A stretch of 64,000 bases of DNA, taken from NCBI RefSeq assembly GCF_004378255.1, contig NZ_SNQG01000001.1, positions 868,001 to 932,000 of the forward strand, written 5' to 3'. A program made the translations under genes and the position numbers. The notes beneath the pieces were generated by a model. It made no database searches. It had not been told where the DNA came from and saw only the letters and a list, made by a program, of their open reading frames with translations. The stretch comes from Mucilaginibacter phyllosphaerae (lineage in GTDB: Bacteria > Bacteroidota > Bacteroidia > Sphingobacteriales > Sphingobacteriaceae). The first letter of the stretch is position 1, and every line of letters begins with the position of its first letter. Below are positions 50,502 through 58,763 of this stretch, one piece after another.

Positions 50502-50509
50502 TATTTTTG
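50502..50509 (+). promoter_or_regulatory. Promoter -7 box of the lipoprotein gene
   Basis: TATTTTTG, a match to TAnnTTTG, 44 bases before the ATG of the lipoprotein gene. Confidence 0.45.
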
Positions 50510-50553
50510 TAGCACATTTGCAGTTGCCTGCGTAATACCGTAAACTATCTTTT

Positions 50554-50934
50554 ATGATCACTTCCTTTAAAACCTTATCACTTACTTTGTTGGTATTAGT
50601 GGGTATAAATGCCTGTCAAAAAAACAACGCCGGTAAAACGGCTGCCTTAGTTGGCAACTGGAAACTGGTGCGCACCAAAACAGGTATTGGCCCCGCCCCG
50701 GCCGGTTGGGTACCTGCAAGCGGCAACGCTACCTTTCAACCATCCGGCGTAATTGGCGGCTCGGTGTTTAACGGTTACAGTAAATACACCCTAACTGATA
50801 GCTTCAGTATAACTGTTACCGGCAACGGCGTGCAGGAACAGAAGTATTTTTACCAGCTAAAAGGCGACTCGCTAAATATGGGCAACCGGGCCTGTATCGA
50901 AGGCTGCAGCATGCAGTTTGTAAGGGTGAAGTAA
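50554..50934 (+). CDS. Lipoprotein, lipocalin-like
   Basis: A 126-residue lipoprotein: signal MITSFKTLSLTLLVLVGINACQ with lipidated Cys at about 21. The mature part is one beta barrel or sandwich that starts VGNWKLVRTKTG, the G-x-W lipocalin-like start, and continues with NATFQPSGVIGG, KYTLTDSFSITVTGNGVQEQKYFYQLKGDSLNM and a final QFVRVK strand. Two cysteines (ACIEGC) near the end are four residues apart. It is one of four lipoproteins of this small beta type in the window (also at 12744, 52213 and, less similar, 58764). Ligand not known. Confidence 0.78.
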   Translation: MITSFKTLSLTLLVLVGINACQKNNAGKTAALVGNWKLVRTKTGIGPAPAGWVPASGNATFQPSGVIGGSVFNGYSKYTLTDSFSITVTGNGVQEQKYFYQLKGDSLNMGNRACIEGCSMQFVRVK

Positions 50935-50983
50935 AACAGTTATCTGTTGGCAGCGTTGTAGTAGCGTTACTTAATTTTCAGCA

Positions 50984-51529
50984 ATGGATACCGAAGCAAA
51001 CTATGCTATTGAAATATCTTTAAGCAAAATAAAAATGATTGCGCTGCTAACAGGTGCTTTGCTGTTTGTAGCCGCAGGGATCTGGTTTGTTAAACACCCC
51101 GAAATGTTTAGCAAAAGCCCCCTGCTAATTACAATTATAGGTTATGCATCAATTGTATTTTTTGGTGTTTGCGCCCTGTTTGTGGTTAGTAAACTTTTTG
51201 ATACCAGCCCGGGTTTTGTTATTGATAGTAATGGCATTGTAGATAATTCCAGTATGTTTTCGGTAGGTTTTATTCCCTGGGTAGATATTGCCGGTTTATC
51301 AACTTTGCAGATAGGCAGGCAAAAAATGATAATGATAAAGGTGCAAGATCCCAACGGATATATTAACAGACAACCAAATGCACTTAGCCGCAGAGCAGCA
51401 TCCATCAATTACAGGATGTATGGATCGCCCATAATTGTAAGTACTGCCGCCTTAAGGCATTCTTTTGAGGGTTTGTACGATAAAATAAACGAGGGCTGGC
51501 AAAAAAGCGGGGTTACAGATAGAGATTAG
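50984..51529 (+). CDS. STM3941-family membrane protein
   Basis: A 181-residue protein with two N-terminal membrane segments (about 18-36 and 48-68) and a PH-like cytoplasmic domain: GFVIDSNGIVDNSSMFSVGFIPWVDIAGLSTLQIGRQKMIMIKVQDP at about 76-122 and YGSPIIVSTAALRHSFEGLYDKINEGW at about 146-172. This layout and the P-W-x-D-I segment fit the STM3941 family, whose function is not known. It lies 49 bases downstream of the lipoprotein gene and may share its transcript. Confidence 0.8.
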   Translation: MDTEANYAIEISLSKIKMIALLTGALLFVAAGIWFVKHPEMFSKSPLLITIIGYASIVFFGVCALFVVSKLFDTSPGFVIDSNGIVDNSSMFSVGFIPWVDIAGLSTLQIGRQKMIMIKVQDPNGYINRQPNALSRRAASINYRMYGSPIIVSTAALRHSFEGLYDKINEGWQKSGVTDRD

Positions 51530-51577
51530 CGGGTAACCCTGCAACCTGATCTCTAACTTCCGGCCGCTGATCTTCCA

Positions 51578-52156
51578 CTACGAACGCATCTTCTTCAGCA
51601 GGCTTTCTATCACCTTCGGGAAATGCTGATGCTCTAACTGCTGGCCTTTAAATTTAACCATCTCCAGGTTGTCGCCGGGCTCTATCTTAAAGCGCGACTG
51701 GTGGATCACCTCACCTTCATCAAACTCGGCATTTACAAAGTGGATGGTAATGCCCGATTCTTCCTCGCCGGCTTCCAGCACGGCTTTGTGCACATTATCG
51801 CCATACATCCCCTTGCCGCCAAATTTTGGCAACAGCGCAGGGTGCAGGTTAATGATCTTATTGGGGAATGCCGCCAGTAAGCTTTTGGGCACCAGCCATA
51901 AAAAACCGGCCAGTACAATAATATCTACCTGCAGGTTTTTCAGCAGGCTGATCACATCATCGGTATCATAAAATTCGTGGCGGGTAAATATGTGCGATGG
52001 GATCTCGAAGTTATCTGCACGCTGCAAAACGTAGGCCTGCGGGTTGTTGGTAAGTATCAACACAACTTCGGCATCGGCATTGCGCTTAAAATGCTCCATT
52101 ATTTTTTGAGCATTTGACCCTGACCCTGAAGCAAAAATTGCAATTCTCTTTTTCAA
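51578..52156 (-). CDS. purN: Phosphoribosylglycinamide formyltransferase
   Basis: Third step of purine synthesis: transfers formyl from 10-formyl-THF to GAR. The 192-residue protein has AIFASGSGSNAQKIMEHF at about 6-23 (phosphate loop), IVLAGFLWLVPKSLLAAFPNKIINLHPALLPKFGG at about 80-114 with the catalytic Asn-His region (N-L-H-P), and GITIHFVNAEFDEGEVIHQ at about 135-153 with the catalytic Asp. Cytoplasmic. Not linked to purH (1.3 kb away, same strand, with two opposite genes between). Confidence 0.95.
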   Translation of the reverse strand: MKKRIAIFASGSGSNAQKIMEHFKRNADAEVVLILTNNPQAYVLQRADNFEIPSHIFTRHEFYDTDDVISLLKNLQVDIIVLAGFLWLVPKSLLAAFPNKIINLHPALLPKFGGKGMYGDNVHKAVLEAGEEESGITIHFVNAEFDEGEVIHQSRFKIEPGDNLEMVKFKGQQLEHQHFPKVIESLLKKMRS

Positions 52157-52212
52157 AATGGCTGGTAGCTTTTGTATCGCAAAATATAAAAATTATATTA
52201 AATAATCAGCAC

Positions 52213-52704
52213 CTAAGGCTTAATACGCACAAAACCATACCTGCGGATGGTACGCTTGTCTGTTGCGGTATAATAAGTTTGTATGTCGCCGGCTTCCAGC
52301 ACTAAAGAATACTCGCCTATATTGATGATGTGCGCATTTAAAAACGGCTTGGATGTGCCCGCCATGGTGGTATCCTTAACGGTGATATCGGCGTTTAGAT
52401 ACAACCGGGTATCAGATAGTTGCCAGGTACCGGCTGCTGTTTGCGGCACACAATCAAAATTGGTGTAGGTACAGGTCATATCAGTTTTATTAAAAGTAAA
52501 AAACTGATCTGTATCGCATTGCAGGGTATCCAGGTCAAGCCGCGCATCGCCCAGGTAGCGCGATTCCAGTATCGAACTTAACTGCCACGTGCCTGTTGCA
52601 AACAAAGTTGGGATACTGTTTTGCTTTTCCTTTTTACAAGAGTTGGTAACAAGGGCCGTTATCAGCAAGCCGAAAAGAAAAAAGTATAATTTTTTATGCT
52701 TCAT
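52213..52704 (-). CDS. Lipoprotein, lipocalin-like
   Basis: A 163-residue lipoprotein: MKHKKLYFFLFGLLITALVTNSC with the lipidated Cys at about 23, followed by KKEK as is common for Bacteroidota surface or periplasm-sorted lipoproteins. The body has the G-T-W-Q-L start (ATGTWQLSSILESRYLG), a Cys-rich middle (LQCDTDQFFTF, MTCTYTNFDC) and strands with AAGTWQLSDTRLYL and NIGEYSLVLEAGD. It resembles lipocalin-like lipoproteins. A TATCTTTG box on this strand at 52713-52720 lies 8 bases before the ATG. Confidence 0.78.
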   Translation of the reverse strand: MKHKKLYFFLFGLLITALVTNSCKKEKQNSIPTLFATGTWQLSSILESRYLGDARLDLDTLQCDTDQFFTFNKTDMTCTYTNFDCVPQTAAGTWQLSDTRLYLNADITVKDTTMAGTSKPFLNAHIINIGEYSLVLEAGDIQTYYTATDKRTIRRYGFVRIKP

Positions 52705-52712
52705 TTACGCTA

Positions 52713-52720
52713 CAAAGATA
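52713..52720 (-). promoter_or_regulatory. Promoter -7 box of the lipoprotein gene
   Basis: On the minus strand this reads TATCTTTG, 8 bases before the ATG, so the leader would be very short. Confidence 0.5.
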
Positions 52721-52823
52721 GTTTACTTAAGCAAATTCAAAAGCCGCATTCTTATAACTGATTATATTGGCAAATATTTTGAGAGGTGTATAACAATTAC
52801 ATCTATCATCTAAAGCTAAAGAT

Positions 52824-53804
52824 ATGCGCATACCCTACCAGCAGCTCCGTACCGAATTTAAACGGGTACTTACCCAACTCCATATAAATGATGAAACTGC
52901 CGAGGCCTGCGCCGCCACCTTTGCCGATAACAGCCGTGATGGGGTGTACAGCCATGGCCTTAACCGTTTCCCCACCTTTGTGGCATATATTAAAGAAGGC
53001 TTGATAATGCCCCATGCTGTGCCCACGCAGGTAAGCGCATTGGGCGCTATAGAGCAATGGGACGGGCACCTGGCCCCCGGCATGCTCAATGCAAAATTTT
53101 GCATGAACCGGGCTATTGATCTGGCTAAAGATAACGGCATTGGCTGCGTGGCCATCAAAAACACCAACCACTGGATGCGCGGCGGCACCTATGGCCTGCA
53201 GGCCGCCGAAGCCGGTTACATAGGCCTTTGTTTTACCAATACCATTGCCAACCTGCCCCCCTGGGGCGGCACCGAACCGCGCCTGGGCAACAACCCGCTG
53301 GTAATTGCCGTGCCGCGTAAAGGCGGGCACGTAGTGCTGGATATGGCCATATCGCAATATGCTTTTGGTAAATTATGGCAGTACGAGGCAGAGGGGAAGC
53401 CGCTGCCCGTTCCCGGCGGGTATGACAGTGCGGGCAACCTCAGCACAGATGCAGCCGCTATTGCAGCAAGCAAGCGCGCCCTGCCTATTGGTTTCTGGAA
53501 AGGATCGGGCCTTTCGTTGGTGCTCGATATGCTGGCTACCCTGTTAAGCGGGGGCGATTCAACGGCGGTTATTACCCAGGCCGGCAGAAAGGAAAGCGGG
53601 GTATCGCAGGTATTTATAGCTATTAAAACAGATCCGGAGAAAAACGAAGCCATGATAAACGAGATCATCAGCTACACCAAAAGCAGCGAAGCCGAAAAAG
53701 AGATCCTTTTCCCCGGCGAGAACATGCTGCGCACCCGCAGGCAAAGTATGAATGAAGGGGTTTGGGTAGATGAGGAAGTTTGGGAAAAGGTGAAGGGTTT
53801 GTAA
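52824..53804 (+). CDS. yiaK: 2,3-diketo-L-gulonate reductase-like (malate/L-lactate dehydrogenase family)
   Basis: A 326-residue NADH/NADPH-dependent reductase of the type II malate/L-lactate dehydrogenase fold. Signatures seen: SRDGVYSHGLNRFPTFV at about 36-52 (catalytic His), GCVAIKNTNHWMRGGTYGLQAAEAGYIGL at about 110-138, LPPWGGTEPRLGNNPLVIAVP at about 146-166 and a long C-terminal end. The S-R-D-G-V-Y-S-H-G-L start is characteristic of YiaK (DlgD), which reduces 2,3-diketo-L-gulonate; whether that is the substrate here is uncertain. It is a single gene just before the decayed higBA locus. Confidence 0.88.
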   Translation: MRIPYQQLRTEFKRVLTQLHINDETAEACAATFADNSRDGVYSHGLNRFPTFVAYIKEGLIMPHAVPTQVSALGAIEQWDGHLAPGMLNAKFCMNRAIDLAKDNGIGCVAIKNTNHWMRGGTYGLQAAEAGYIGLCFTNTIANLPPWGGTEPRLGNNPLVIAVPRKGGHVVLDMAISQYAFGKLWQYEAEGKPLPVPGGYDSAGNLSTDAAAIAASKRALPIGFWKGSGLSLVLDMLATLLSGGDSTAVITQAGRKESGVSQVFIAIKTDPEKNEAMINEIISYTKSSEAEKEILFPGENMLRTRRQSMNEGVWVDEEVWEKVKGL

Positions 53805-53813
53805 AATATCCCA

Positions 53814-53855
53814 ACCCATGCAGAATACGATAAGATTGATGCTACAAAAATTTAA
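53814..53855 (+). pseudogene. 3' scar of a higB toxin gene
   Basis: Thirteen codons plus stop read T-H-A-E-Y-D-K-I-D-A-T-K-I, which matches the usual C-terminus of HigB mRNA-interferase toxins (G-T-H-A-E-Y-D-K-I). The frame has a stop 10 bases upstream (the yiaK stop at 53802-53804), so the other 85 or so codons are gone. It ends 2 bases before the higA ATG, exactly where a higBA operon would have it. A deletion joining yiaK to the end of higB explains this. Confidence 0.75.
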
Positions 53856-53857
53856 TT

Positions 53858-54214
53858 ATGACCATCAAACCAATTAAAGACGAAAAAGATTATCAACAGG
53901 CCTTACAGCGGTTAGAACTGATATTTGATGCCGCCTATGGCTCGGAACACGGAGATGAGCTGGAGATATTAGGTATCCTGATTGAAAAATACGAAAACGA
54001 ACATTTCCCGATATCGTTTCCCGACCCGATAGAAGCTATCAAATTCCGAATGGAACAAATGGGCTATAACCAAAGTGACCTGGCCAAAGTTATAGGCTTA
54101 AAAAGCCGGGCAAGCGAAATTTTGAATAAAAAAAGAAAGTTATCATTAGAAATGATCAGGCTACTGCACGATAACATGAAAATACCCACCGATGTATTAG
54201 TGCAGGCGTATTAA
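53858..54214 (+). CDS. higA: HigA-type antitoxin, orphan
   Basis: A 118-residue DNA-binding antitoxin of the HigA group. The N-terminal half is the variable toxin-binding part (MTIKPIKDEKDYQQALQRLELIFDAA), and the C-terminal half a Xre-type helix-turn-helix: RMEQMGYNQSDLAKVIGLKSRASEILNKKRKLSLEMIRLLHD at about 68-109. In intact systems it neutralises HigB and represses the operon. Here only the last 13 codons of higB remain in front of it, so it is an orphan and may act as a free regulator or a guard against related toxins. The ATG is fixed by the higB scar ending 2 bases upstream. Confidence 0.9.
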   Translation: MTIKPIKDEKDYQQALQRLELIFDAAYGSEHGDELEILGILIEKYENEHFPISFPDPIEAIKFRMEQMGYNQSDLAKVIGLKSRASEILNKKRKLSLEMIRLLHDNMKIPTDVLVQAY

Positions 54215-54339
54215 AAATAACAGCTATTATGCCGGGCTGTTATAACAGCTGTTTTAAACCCTGATTTGTTTTTATCCTAAAATAGATGGAAATTGCTTTA
54301 CAAGATCACGCTTATTAAATCAATTACACTTACATCATT

Positions 54340-54714
54340 ATGAAAAAAGTAACCGGCCTGGGCGGCGTTTTTTTTAAATGCGATGACCCGCAGCGCATGA
54401 ACGATTGGTACACCAAAAACCTGGGGCTGGCCGCCGGCGAATACGGCGCCACATTTGAATGGCGGCAGGCTGATGACCCATCGAAAACCGGGTCTACCTC
54501 CTGGTGTACGTTTCCGCAGGATACGGGTTATTTTAACCCCTCGCCCAAGCCTTTTATGATCAACTACCGGGTAGAAAACCTGGTTATGCTGGTAGATGAA
54601 CTAAAAAAAGATAACGTAACCGTTGTGGATGAGATCGCAGAATACGATTACGGCAAATTTGTACACGTGCTTGACCCTGAAGGCAACATCATTGAACTTT
54701 GGGAACCCAAATAA
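54340..54714 (+). CDS. VOC-family (glyoxalase-like) protein
   Basis: A 124-residue protein of the vicinal oxygen chelate superfamily (two beta-alpha-beta-beta-beta units): VTGLGGVFFKCDDPQRMNDWYTKNLGL is the first unit; AGEYGATFEW, PKPFMINYRVENLVMLVDELKKDNVTVVDEIAEYDYGKFVHVLDPEGNIIELWEP is the second, ending in the standard D-P-E-G-N-x-I-E-L-W motif with the metal-ligand Glu. The first His ligand position has been replaced (VFFKCDD), so the metal site may be incomplete. Substrate not known. It is a single gene. Confidence 0.88.
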   Translation: MKKVTGLGGVFFKCDDPQRMNDWYTKNLGLAAGEYGATFEWRQADDPSKTGSTSWCTFPQDTGYFNPSPKPFMINYRVENLVMLVDELKKDNVTVVDEIAEYDYGKFVHVLDPEGNIIELWEPK

Positions 54715-54761
54715 CACGGCAGATGAATGGCGTTGGTATTATTAGCTTATGCTTAAAAATA

Positions 54762-55484
54762 CTATGCTATCAGCCCCTCAAACTTCTCCCAAAAACCATC
54801 TTTGGGCAGCGGCGCCACAATCAGTATAGGTTCGTTTTTTACAGGGTGCATAAACTGCAGCCGGCGGGCATGCAGGCAAATACTTTTGCGCAGGCTGCCG
54901 CGCGGGTAGCCGTATTTATTATCGCCAACAATGGGGCAACCCAGGGTAGATAGCTGCACCCTTATCTGGTGGGGCCGGCCGGTTATCGGGTCAACTTCTA
55001 TCACATAATAGCCATCCTGCTCGCCTGCAAGCTTATAATTCAGTTCAGACCGCTGGCTGCCGGCCACTTCCTTATCGTGCGCTTTGGTAACGTTTTTTTG
55101 CGGGTTTTTTATCAGGTAATGCACCAGTGTACCGGCTTCGGGCTGGGGGCGCTTGCGCACAATGGCATAATAGGTTTTATGCATATCGCGCGCCTTAAAC
55201 ATTTTATTGATCCGCTCTAACGCCTTGCTGGTTTTAGCAAACAAAATAACCCCGCTAACGGGCCTGTCCAGCCGGTGCACAACACCTAAAAATGCACCGT
55301 TGGGTTTGTTATATTTTTGGGCGATATACCGCTTCACCTTCTCATCTAACGATTCATCGCCCGTATCATCTACCTGCACAATATCGCCCGCGCGCTTATT
55401 TACTGCTATCAGGTGGTTATCCTCATACAATATGTCAGCATCGGTAATATCCTTGCTTATATAATTAAATTCCGGTCGCGCCAT
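54762..55484 (-). CDS. RluA-family pseudouridine synthase
   Basis: A 240-residue rRNA or tRNA pseudouridine synthase. The catalytic block GVVHRLDRPVSGVILFAKT at about 68-86 has Asp in HRLDR. Other marks: DEDNHLIAVNKRAGDIVQ-like start (ILYEDNHLIAVNKRAGDIVQVDD), the RxH...Y and GRPHQIRVQLSTLGCPIVGDNKYG segment at about 169-192, and CLHARRLQFMHP. There is no S4 domain, so it is the short form (RluA/TruC type). The exact uridine cannot be told. It is 90 bases upstream of panB on the same strand, with a dispersed repeat in between. Confidence 0.92.
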   Translation of the reverse strand: MARPEFNYISKDITDADILYEDNHLIAVNKRAGDIVQVDDTGDESLDEKVKRYIAQKYNKPNGAFLGVVHRLDRPVSGVILFAKTSKALERINKMFKARDMHKTYYAIVRKRPQPEAGTLVHYLIKNPQKNVTKAHDKEVAGSQRSELNYKLAGEQDGYYVIEVDPITGRPHQIRVQLSTLGCPIVGDNKYGYPRGSLRKSICLHARRLQFMHPVKNEPILIVAPLPKDGFWEKFEGLIA

Positions 55485-55495
55485 TCTTTTAGTCG

Positions 55496-55565
55496 ATGGT
55501 CCATAGTCAATGGCCCATAGTTGTATGATGTTATATATTGCTATGGTCCATTAACTATAGACCAT
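55496..55565. repeat. Near-perfect 11-bp inverted repeat between rluA-type gene and panB
   Basis: ATGGTCCATAG (55496-55506) and CTATAGACCAT (55555-55565) are inverted with one mismatch, and the inner bases repeat CCATAG and CTATGG once more. This is a typical short spacer repeat. Confidence 0.55.
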
Positions 55566-55573
55566 GTACTTCA

Positions 55574-56389
55574 TTAATATTCTTCCTTCCTGTTCGGGAA
55601 GTTTTTTGCCTTTACATCGCCCACATAATTGCTGATGGCATCGTTCATTACATCAAACAGGCCGGCATACTGGCGCAAAAAACGGGGCTTAAAGCCTTTG
55701 TTTATCCCCAGCATATCATGTATCACCAAAACCTGGCCATCGCAATGCTGGCCTGCGCCAATACCAATGGTTGGGATGTTAAGCGATTGGCTTACCTCGG
55801 CAGCCAGTTTAGCCGGAATTTTTTCTAACACCACCCCAAAACAGCCCAGTTCCTGCAGTTTTAAGGCATCCTCTTTTAGCTTGGCCGCCTCGGCTTCTTC
55901 TTTAGCGCGTACGGTATAAGTGCCAAATTTATAGATAGATTGCGGGGTTAGGCCCAGGTGGCCCATTACAGGGATGCCTGCGGTAAGGATCCGGGTTACC
56001 GATTCTGCGATCTCTACCCCACCCTCTAACTTAACGCCATGCGCACCGGCTTCTTTCATGATCCGGATAGCCGAGGCCAACGCTTCTTTTGAATTACCCT
56101 GATACGAGCCGAAGGGCAGATCGACAATTACCAGCGCCCTTTTTGCGGCACGCACTACCGACGAGGCATGATAGATCATCTGATCGAGCGTGATGGGCAG
56201 CGTGGTTTCGTGCCCGGCCATTACATTACTGGCCGAATCGCCCACCAGGATAATATCCATACCTGCATTATCTACAATGGCAGCCATCGAAAAATCGTAG
56301 GCTGTAAGCATGGCTATCTTCTCGCCACGGTTCTTCATTTCCTGCAGTATATGCGTGGTTATGCGTTTAACTTCCTTGTTTACCGACAT
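55574..56389 (-). CDS. panB: 3-methyl-2-oxobutanoate hydroxymethyltransferase
   Basis: First step of pantothenate synthesis: adds hydroxymethyl from methylene-THF to alpha-ketoisovalerate. The 271-residue TIM-barrel has [48 protein letters not shown] at about 23-70 (Mg and substrate ligands), ADLPFGSY-like [25 protein letters not shown] at about 112-123, GHLGLTPQS and [20 protein letters not shown] at about 211-230. Cytoplasmic. It has a TACCTTTG promoter box at 56413-56420. The gene is alone; panC is not in the window. Confidence 0.96.
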   Translation of the reverse strand: MSVNKEVKRITTHILQEMKNRGEKIAMLTAYDFSMAAIVDNAGMDIILVGDSASNVMAGHETTLPITLDQMIYHASSVVRAAKRALVIVDLPFGSYQGNSKEALASAIRIMKEAGAHGVKLEGGVEIAESVTRILTAGIPVMGHLGLTPQSIYKFGTYTVRAKEEAEAAKLKEDALKLQELGCFGVVLEKIPAKLAAEVSQSLNIPTIGIGAGQHCDGQVLVIHDMLGINKGFKPRFLRQYAGLFDVMNDAISNYVGDVKAKNFPNRKEEY

Positions 56390-56412
56390 GGTATCTGTTT
56401 AGTGTTATACTG

Positions 56413-56420
56413 CAAAGGTA
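56413..56420 (-). promoter_or_regulatory. Promoter -7 box of panB
   Basis: On the minus strand this reads TACCTTTG, 23 bases before the panB ATG. A dispersed repeat (GAATTACGATT) follows upstream. Confidence 0.6.
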
Positions 56421-56426
56421 GGTTTT

Positions 56427-56562
56427 GATTTTAGAATTACGATTGTAGAATTACGATTTGCTTGTGGCTGCCAAAGCACATTACAAGCTTGTAATGTTTC
56501 ATAAACGCATCAGGGTGCGGGCTATTTAAACAAATCTAAAATCGTATATCTAAAATCGTAAA
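56427..56562. repeat. Inverted GATTTTAGA / TACGAT repeat between panB and carA
   Basis: GATTTTAGAATTACGATTG-TAGAATTACGATTT (56427-56459) lies opposite TCTAAAATCG-type copies (56532-56562). The motif GAATTACGATTTTAGAT also occurs at 3140-3160 behind rplI. Such repeats fill spacers in this genome. Confidence 0.6.
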
Positions 56563-56570
56563 TATTTTTC

Positions 56571-56578
56571 TATTTTTG
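56571..56578 (+). promoter_or_regulatory. Promoter -7 box of carA
   Basis: TATTTTTG, a match to TAnnTTTG; the carA ATG lies 102 bases downstream, so a leader of about 95 bases is expected. A small palindrome (CACG-GAGCTT-CGTG) lies in this leader. Confidence 0.55.
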
Positions 56579-56680
56579 CGGCGTGAATAAAGAGGTATCT
56601 TACTTCAGCCTTCCGGTTTGTTTTCACGGAGCTTCGTGCCAGAAAATCCGAATCAATAACCCTTTCAATTTTTTTGCTAC

Positions 56681-57784
56681 ATGAATCATTTCACCAAATT
56701 GCCTGCTGTTTTATTATTAGCCGACGGAACCGTATTTTATGGTAAGGCCGCCGGGAAAATTGGTACCACCACAGGCGAAATTTGCTTTAACACCGGCATG
56801 ACCGGCTACCAGGAAATATTTACCGACCCATCTTACTTTGGGCAAATTATGGTGGCTACCAATGCACACATCGGTAATTATGGCATCAACACCGAAGAAG
56901 TGGAATCGGGACAGATCCAGATAGCGGGTTTGGTTTGCAAAAACTATAACATTGCCTACAGCCGTAAACAGGCTAATGAATCTATCCAGGATTATTTTCA
57001 GGAGCAGAACATCGTGGGCATTTCTGATGTGGATACCCGCCAGTTGGTTCGCCATATACGCGATAAAGGCGCCATGAACGCCATCATCTCTTCAGAGATT
57101 TTAGACTTGGATGAACTGAAAGCTAAACTGGCCCAAGCGCCCGATATGGACGGCCTGGAGCTTTCTTCGCAGGTATCAACCAAAGCAACCTACACCTTTG
57201 GTGATGAAAATGCTGCCTACCGCGTAGCCGTGCTGGATCTTGGGGTTAAGAAAAACATCCTGCGTAATTTTGACGACCGCGACGTTTACGCCAAAGTTTA
57301 CCCGGCAAAAACCACCTTTGAGGAGATGGAGCAGGATTTTGCCCCATCAGGATACTTCATCTCTAACGGCCCCGGCGATCCATCGGCCATGCCATACGCT
57401 ATCGATACTGTTAAAAAGATCCTGGAAACAGATAAACCGCTGTTTGGTATTTGCCTTGGCCACCAATTGCTGGCCCTGGCTAACGATATCCCAACCAAAA
57501 AAATGTTTAACGGCCACCGCGGCTTAAACCACCCGGTTAAAAACGTAATCATCAACCACTGCGAGGTAACTTCACAAAACCATGGCTTTGGTGTAGTGCA
57601 GGAAGCCGTGCGCGCATCTGATAAAGTAGAGATCACCCACGTAAACCTTAACGACCAGTCGATAGAAGGTATCCGTGTAAAAAATAAGAATGCATTTTCG
57701 GTACAATATCACCCGGAATCATCCCCGGGCCCGCATGACAGCCGTTACCTGTTTGATGATTTTATCGGCATGATGAAGAAATAA
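56681..57784 (+). CDS. carA: Carbamoyl-phosphate synthase small subunit
   Basis: Glutaminase subunit that feeds ammonia to CarB for arginine and pyrimidine synthesis. The 367-residue protein has the N-terminal CPSase domain (LLADGTVFYGKAAGKIGTTTGEICFNTGMTGYQEIFTDPSYFGQI at about 12-56) and a class I glutamine amidotransferase: NGPGDPSAMPYAI, the nucleophile in GICLGHQLLALA at about 259-270, and catalytic His-Glu in SVQYHPESSPGPHDS near 344-358. Length is normal. carB is not adjacent, which is common in this phylum. It is a single-gene unit with its own promoter and terminator. Confidence 0.97.
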   Translation: MNHFTKLPAVLLLADGTVFYGKAAGKIGTTTGEICFNTGMTGYQEIFTDPSYFGQIMVATNAHIGNYGINTEEVESGQIQIAGLVCKNYNIAYSRKQANESIQDYFQEQNIVGISDVDTRQLVRHIRDKGAMNAIISSEILDLDELKAKLAQAPDMDGLELSSQVSTKATYTFGDENAAYRVAVLDLGVKKNILRNFDDRDVYAKVYPAKTTFEEMEQDFAPSGYFISNGPGDPSAMPYAIDTVKKILETDKPLFGICLGHQLLALANDIPTKKMFNGHRGLNHPVKNVIINHCEVTSQNHGFGVVQEAVRASDKVEITHVNLNDQSIEGIRVKNKNAFSVQYHPESSPGPHDSRYLFDDFIGMMKK

Positions 57785-57809
57785 TATCTGCTGTACAGAT
57801 ACGTAGATC

Positions 57810-57854
57810 AAAATAAACGCCTTTCGAGTTTAGCTTGAAAGGCGTTTATTTTTT
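57810..57854 (+). terminator. Terminator of carA
   Basis: AAAATAAACGCCTTTC (57810-57825) pairs fully with 57837-57852 around an 11-base loop and ends in a T run. Confidence 0.85.
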
Positions 57855-58033
57855 GGTCTGAACCGGAGTTTGTGGAATTTAAGAATCGTCAGAACACTTA
57901 TACTTCGGGGACTTGTTTTAACATGAAAGTAGCTTTTTTCAGAATGATAGGCTTAGGCCAAACTTTAAAAAGTTTTACTGTATTCATAAAATAAGATTTT
58001 AATACATTAGCAGCTGAACCTTATGCTTGTTTC

Positions 58034-58690
58034 ATGAAAAAAATCTGGCTGCTGCCCTTTTTACTCATCTTATTTTCGGCATGCGCACAATCGCAGGATT
58101 GCCCGGCAGATATCAATAAATTACCGATGTATGGTGGCGTAAAAAAATGCAAAGAGCAAATTGAATACGACAAAGAGTTTCTTGCTGCAGTAGACAAGGC
58201 ATACAGCCGCCGCGAAGATGCAGCCAAGCACATGGTACAGCGTGGCTGGCAATATCTTTCTGCCCAAAAGTTAGATACTGCAATGATGCGCTTTAACCAG
58301 GCCTGGCTATTGGATAGTTTAAACTACCAAATCTACTGGGGATTTGGCAACCTGTTGGGTATGCAAAAAAAGTTTAAGGAATCGTTACCTTTTTTTACCA
58401 GATCGATAAAACTTAATCCAAAATATACCCGGCTTTTAAACGATGCATCTGTTAGCTATGGCAATACTTACTTAGCAACAAAAAAGCAGGTGTATTTAGA
58501 TACAGCAATTATCTTATTGAAAAAAGCTGTTGTAATTGAACCTAAAAATGCAGGCTTATACGCGCAGATAGCCGCGGCCTACTCCTATACACCAAAACAG
58601 GATAGTACCCGTAAGTATGCAAAACTCACCTACCGGCTGGACCCAAACGCCGTACCACAACACTTAAAAAGTATTGCCAACAATAAGTAG
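58034..58690 (+). CDS. TPR-repeat lipoprotein or secreted protein
   Basis: A 218-residue protein with a lipoprotein-like signal MKKIWLLPFLLILFSACAQ (Cys at about 17). After a short cysteine-bearing start (DCPADINKLPMYGGVKKCKEQ) there are helical repeats of the TPR type: AAKHMVQRGWQYLSAQKLDTAMMRFNQAWLLDSLN at about 59-93, YWGFGNLLGMQKKFKESLPFFTRSIKLNPKY at about 98-128, and VVIEPKNAGLYAQIAAAYSYTPKQDSTRKYAKLTYRLDPN. These form a scaffold for protein contacts. The partner is not evident. It lies convergent with the SnoaL-like gene and is a single gene. Confidence 0.87.
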   Translation: MKKIWLLPFLLILFSACAQSQDCPADINKLPMYGGVKKCKEQIEYDKEFLAAVDKAYSRREDAAKHMVQRGWQYLSAQKLDTAMMRFNQAWLLDSLNYQIYWGFGNLLGMQKKFKESLPFFTRSIKLNPKYTRLLNDASVSYGNTYLATKKQVYLDTAIILLKKAVVIEPKNAGLYAQIAAAYSYTPKQDSTRKYAKLTYRLDPNAVPQHLKSIANNK

Positions 58691-58763
58691 GTTCGTCTGA
58701 AATTGAATTTAAGAACTTGCCGCACATCCTAATATCTATTCTTCATCTGCACATTTAATCACT

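Noticed and set aside
56579..56680. Riboswitch or attenuator in the carA leader
   Set aside because: Only a 4-bp palindrome is visible; no conserved aptamer-like arrangement or anti-terminator pair.
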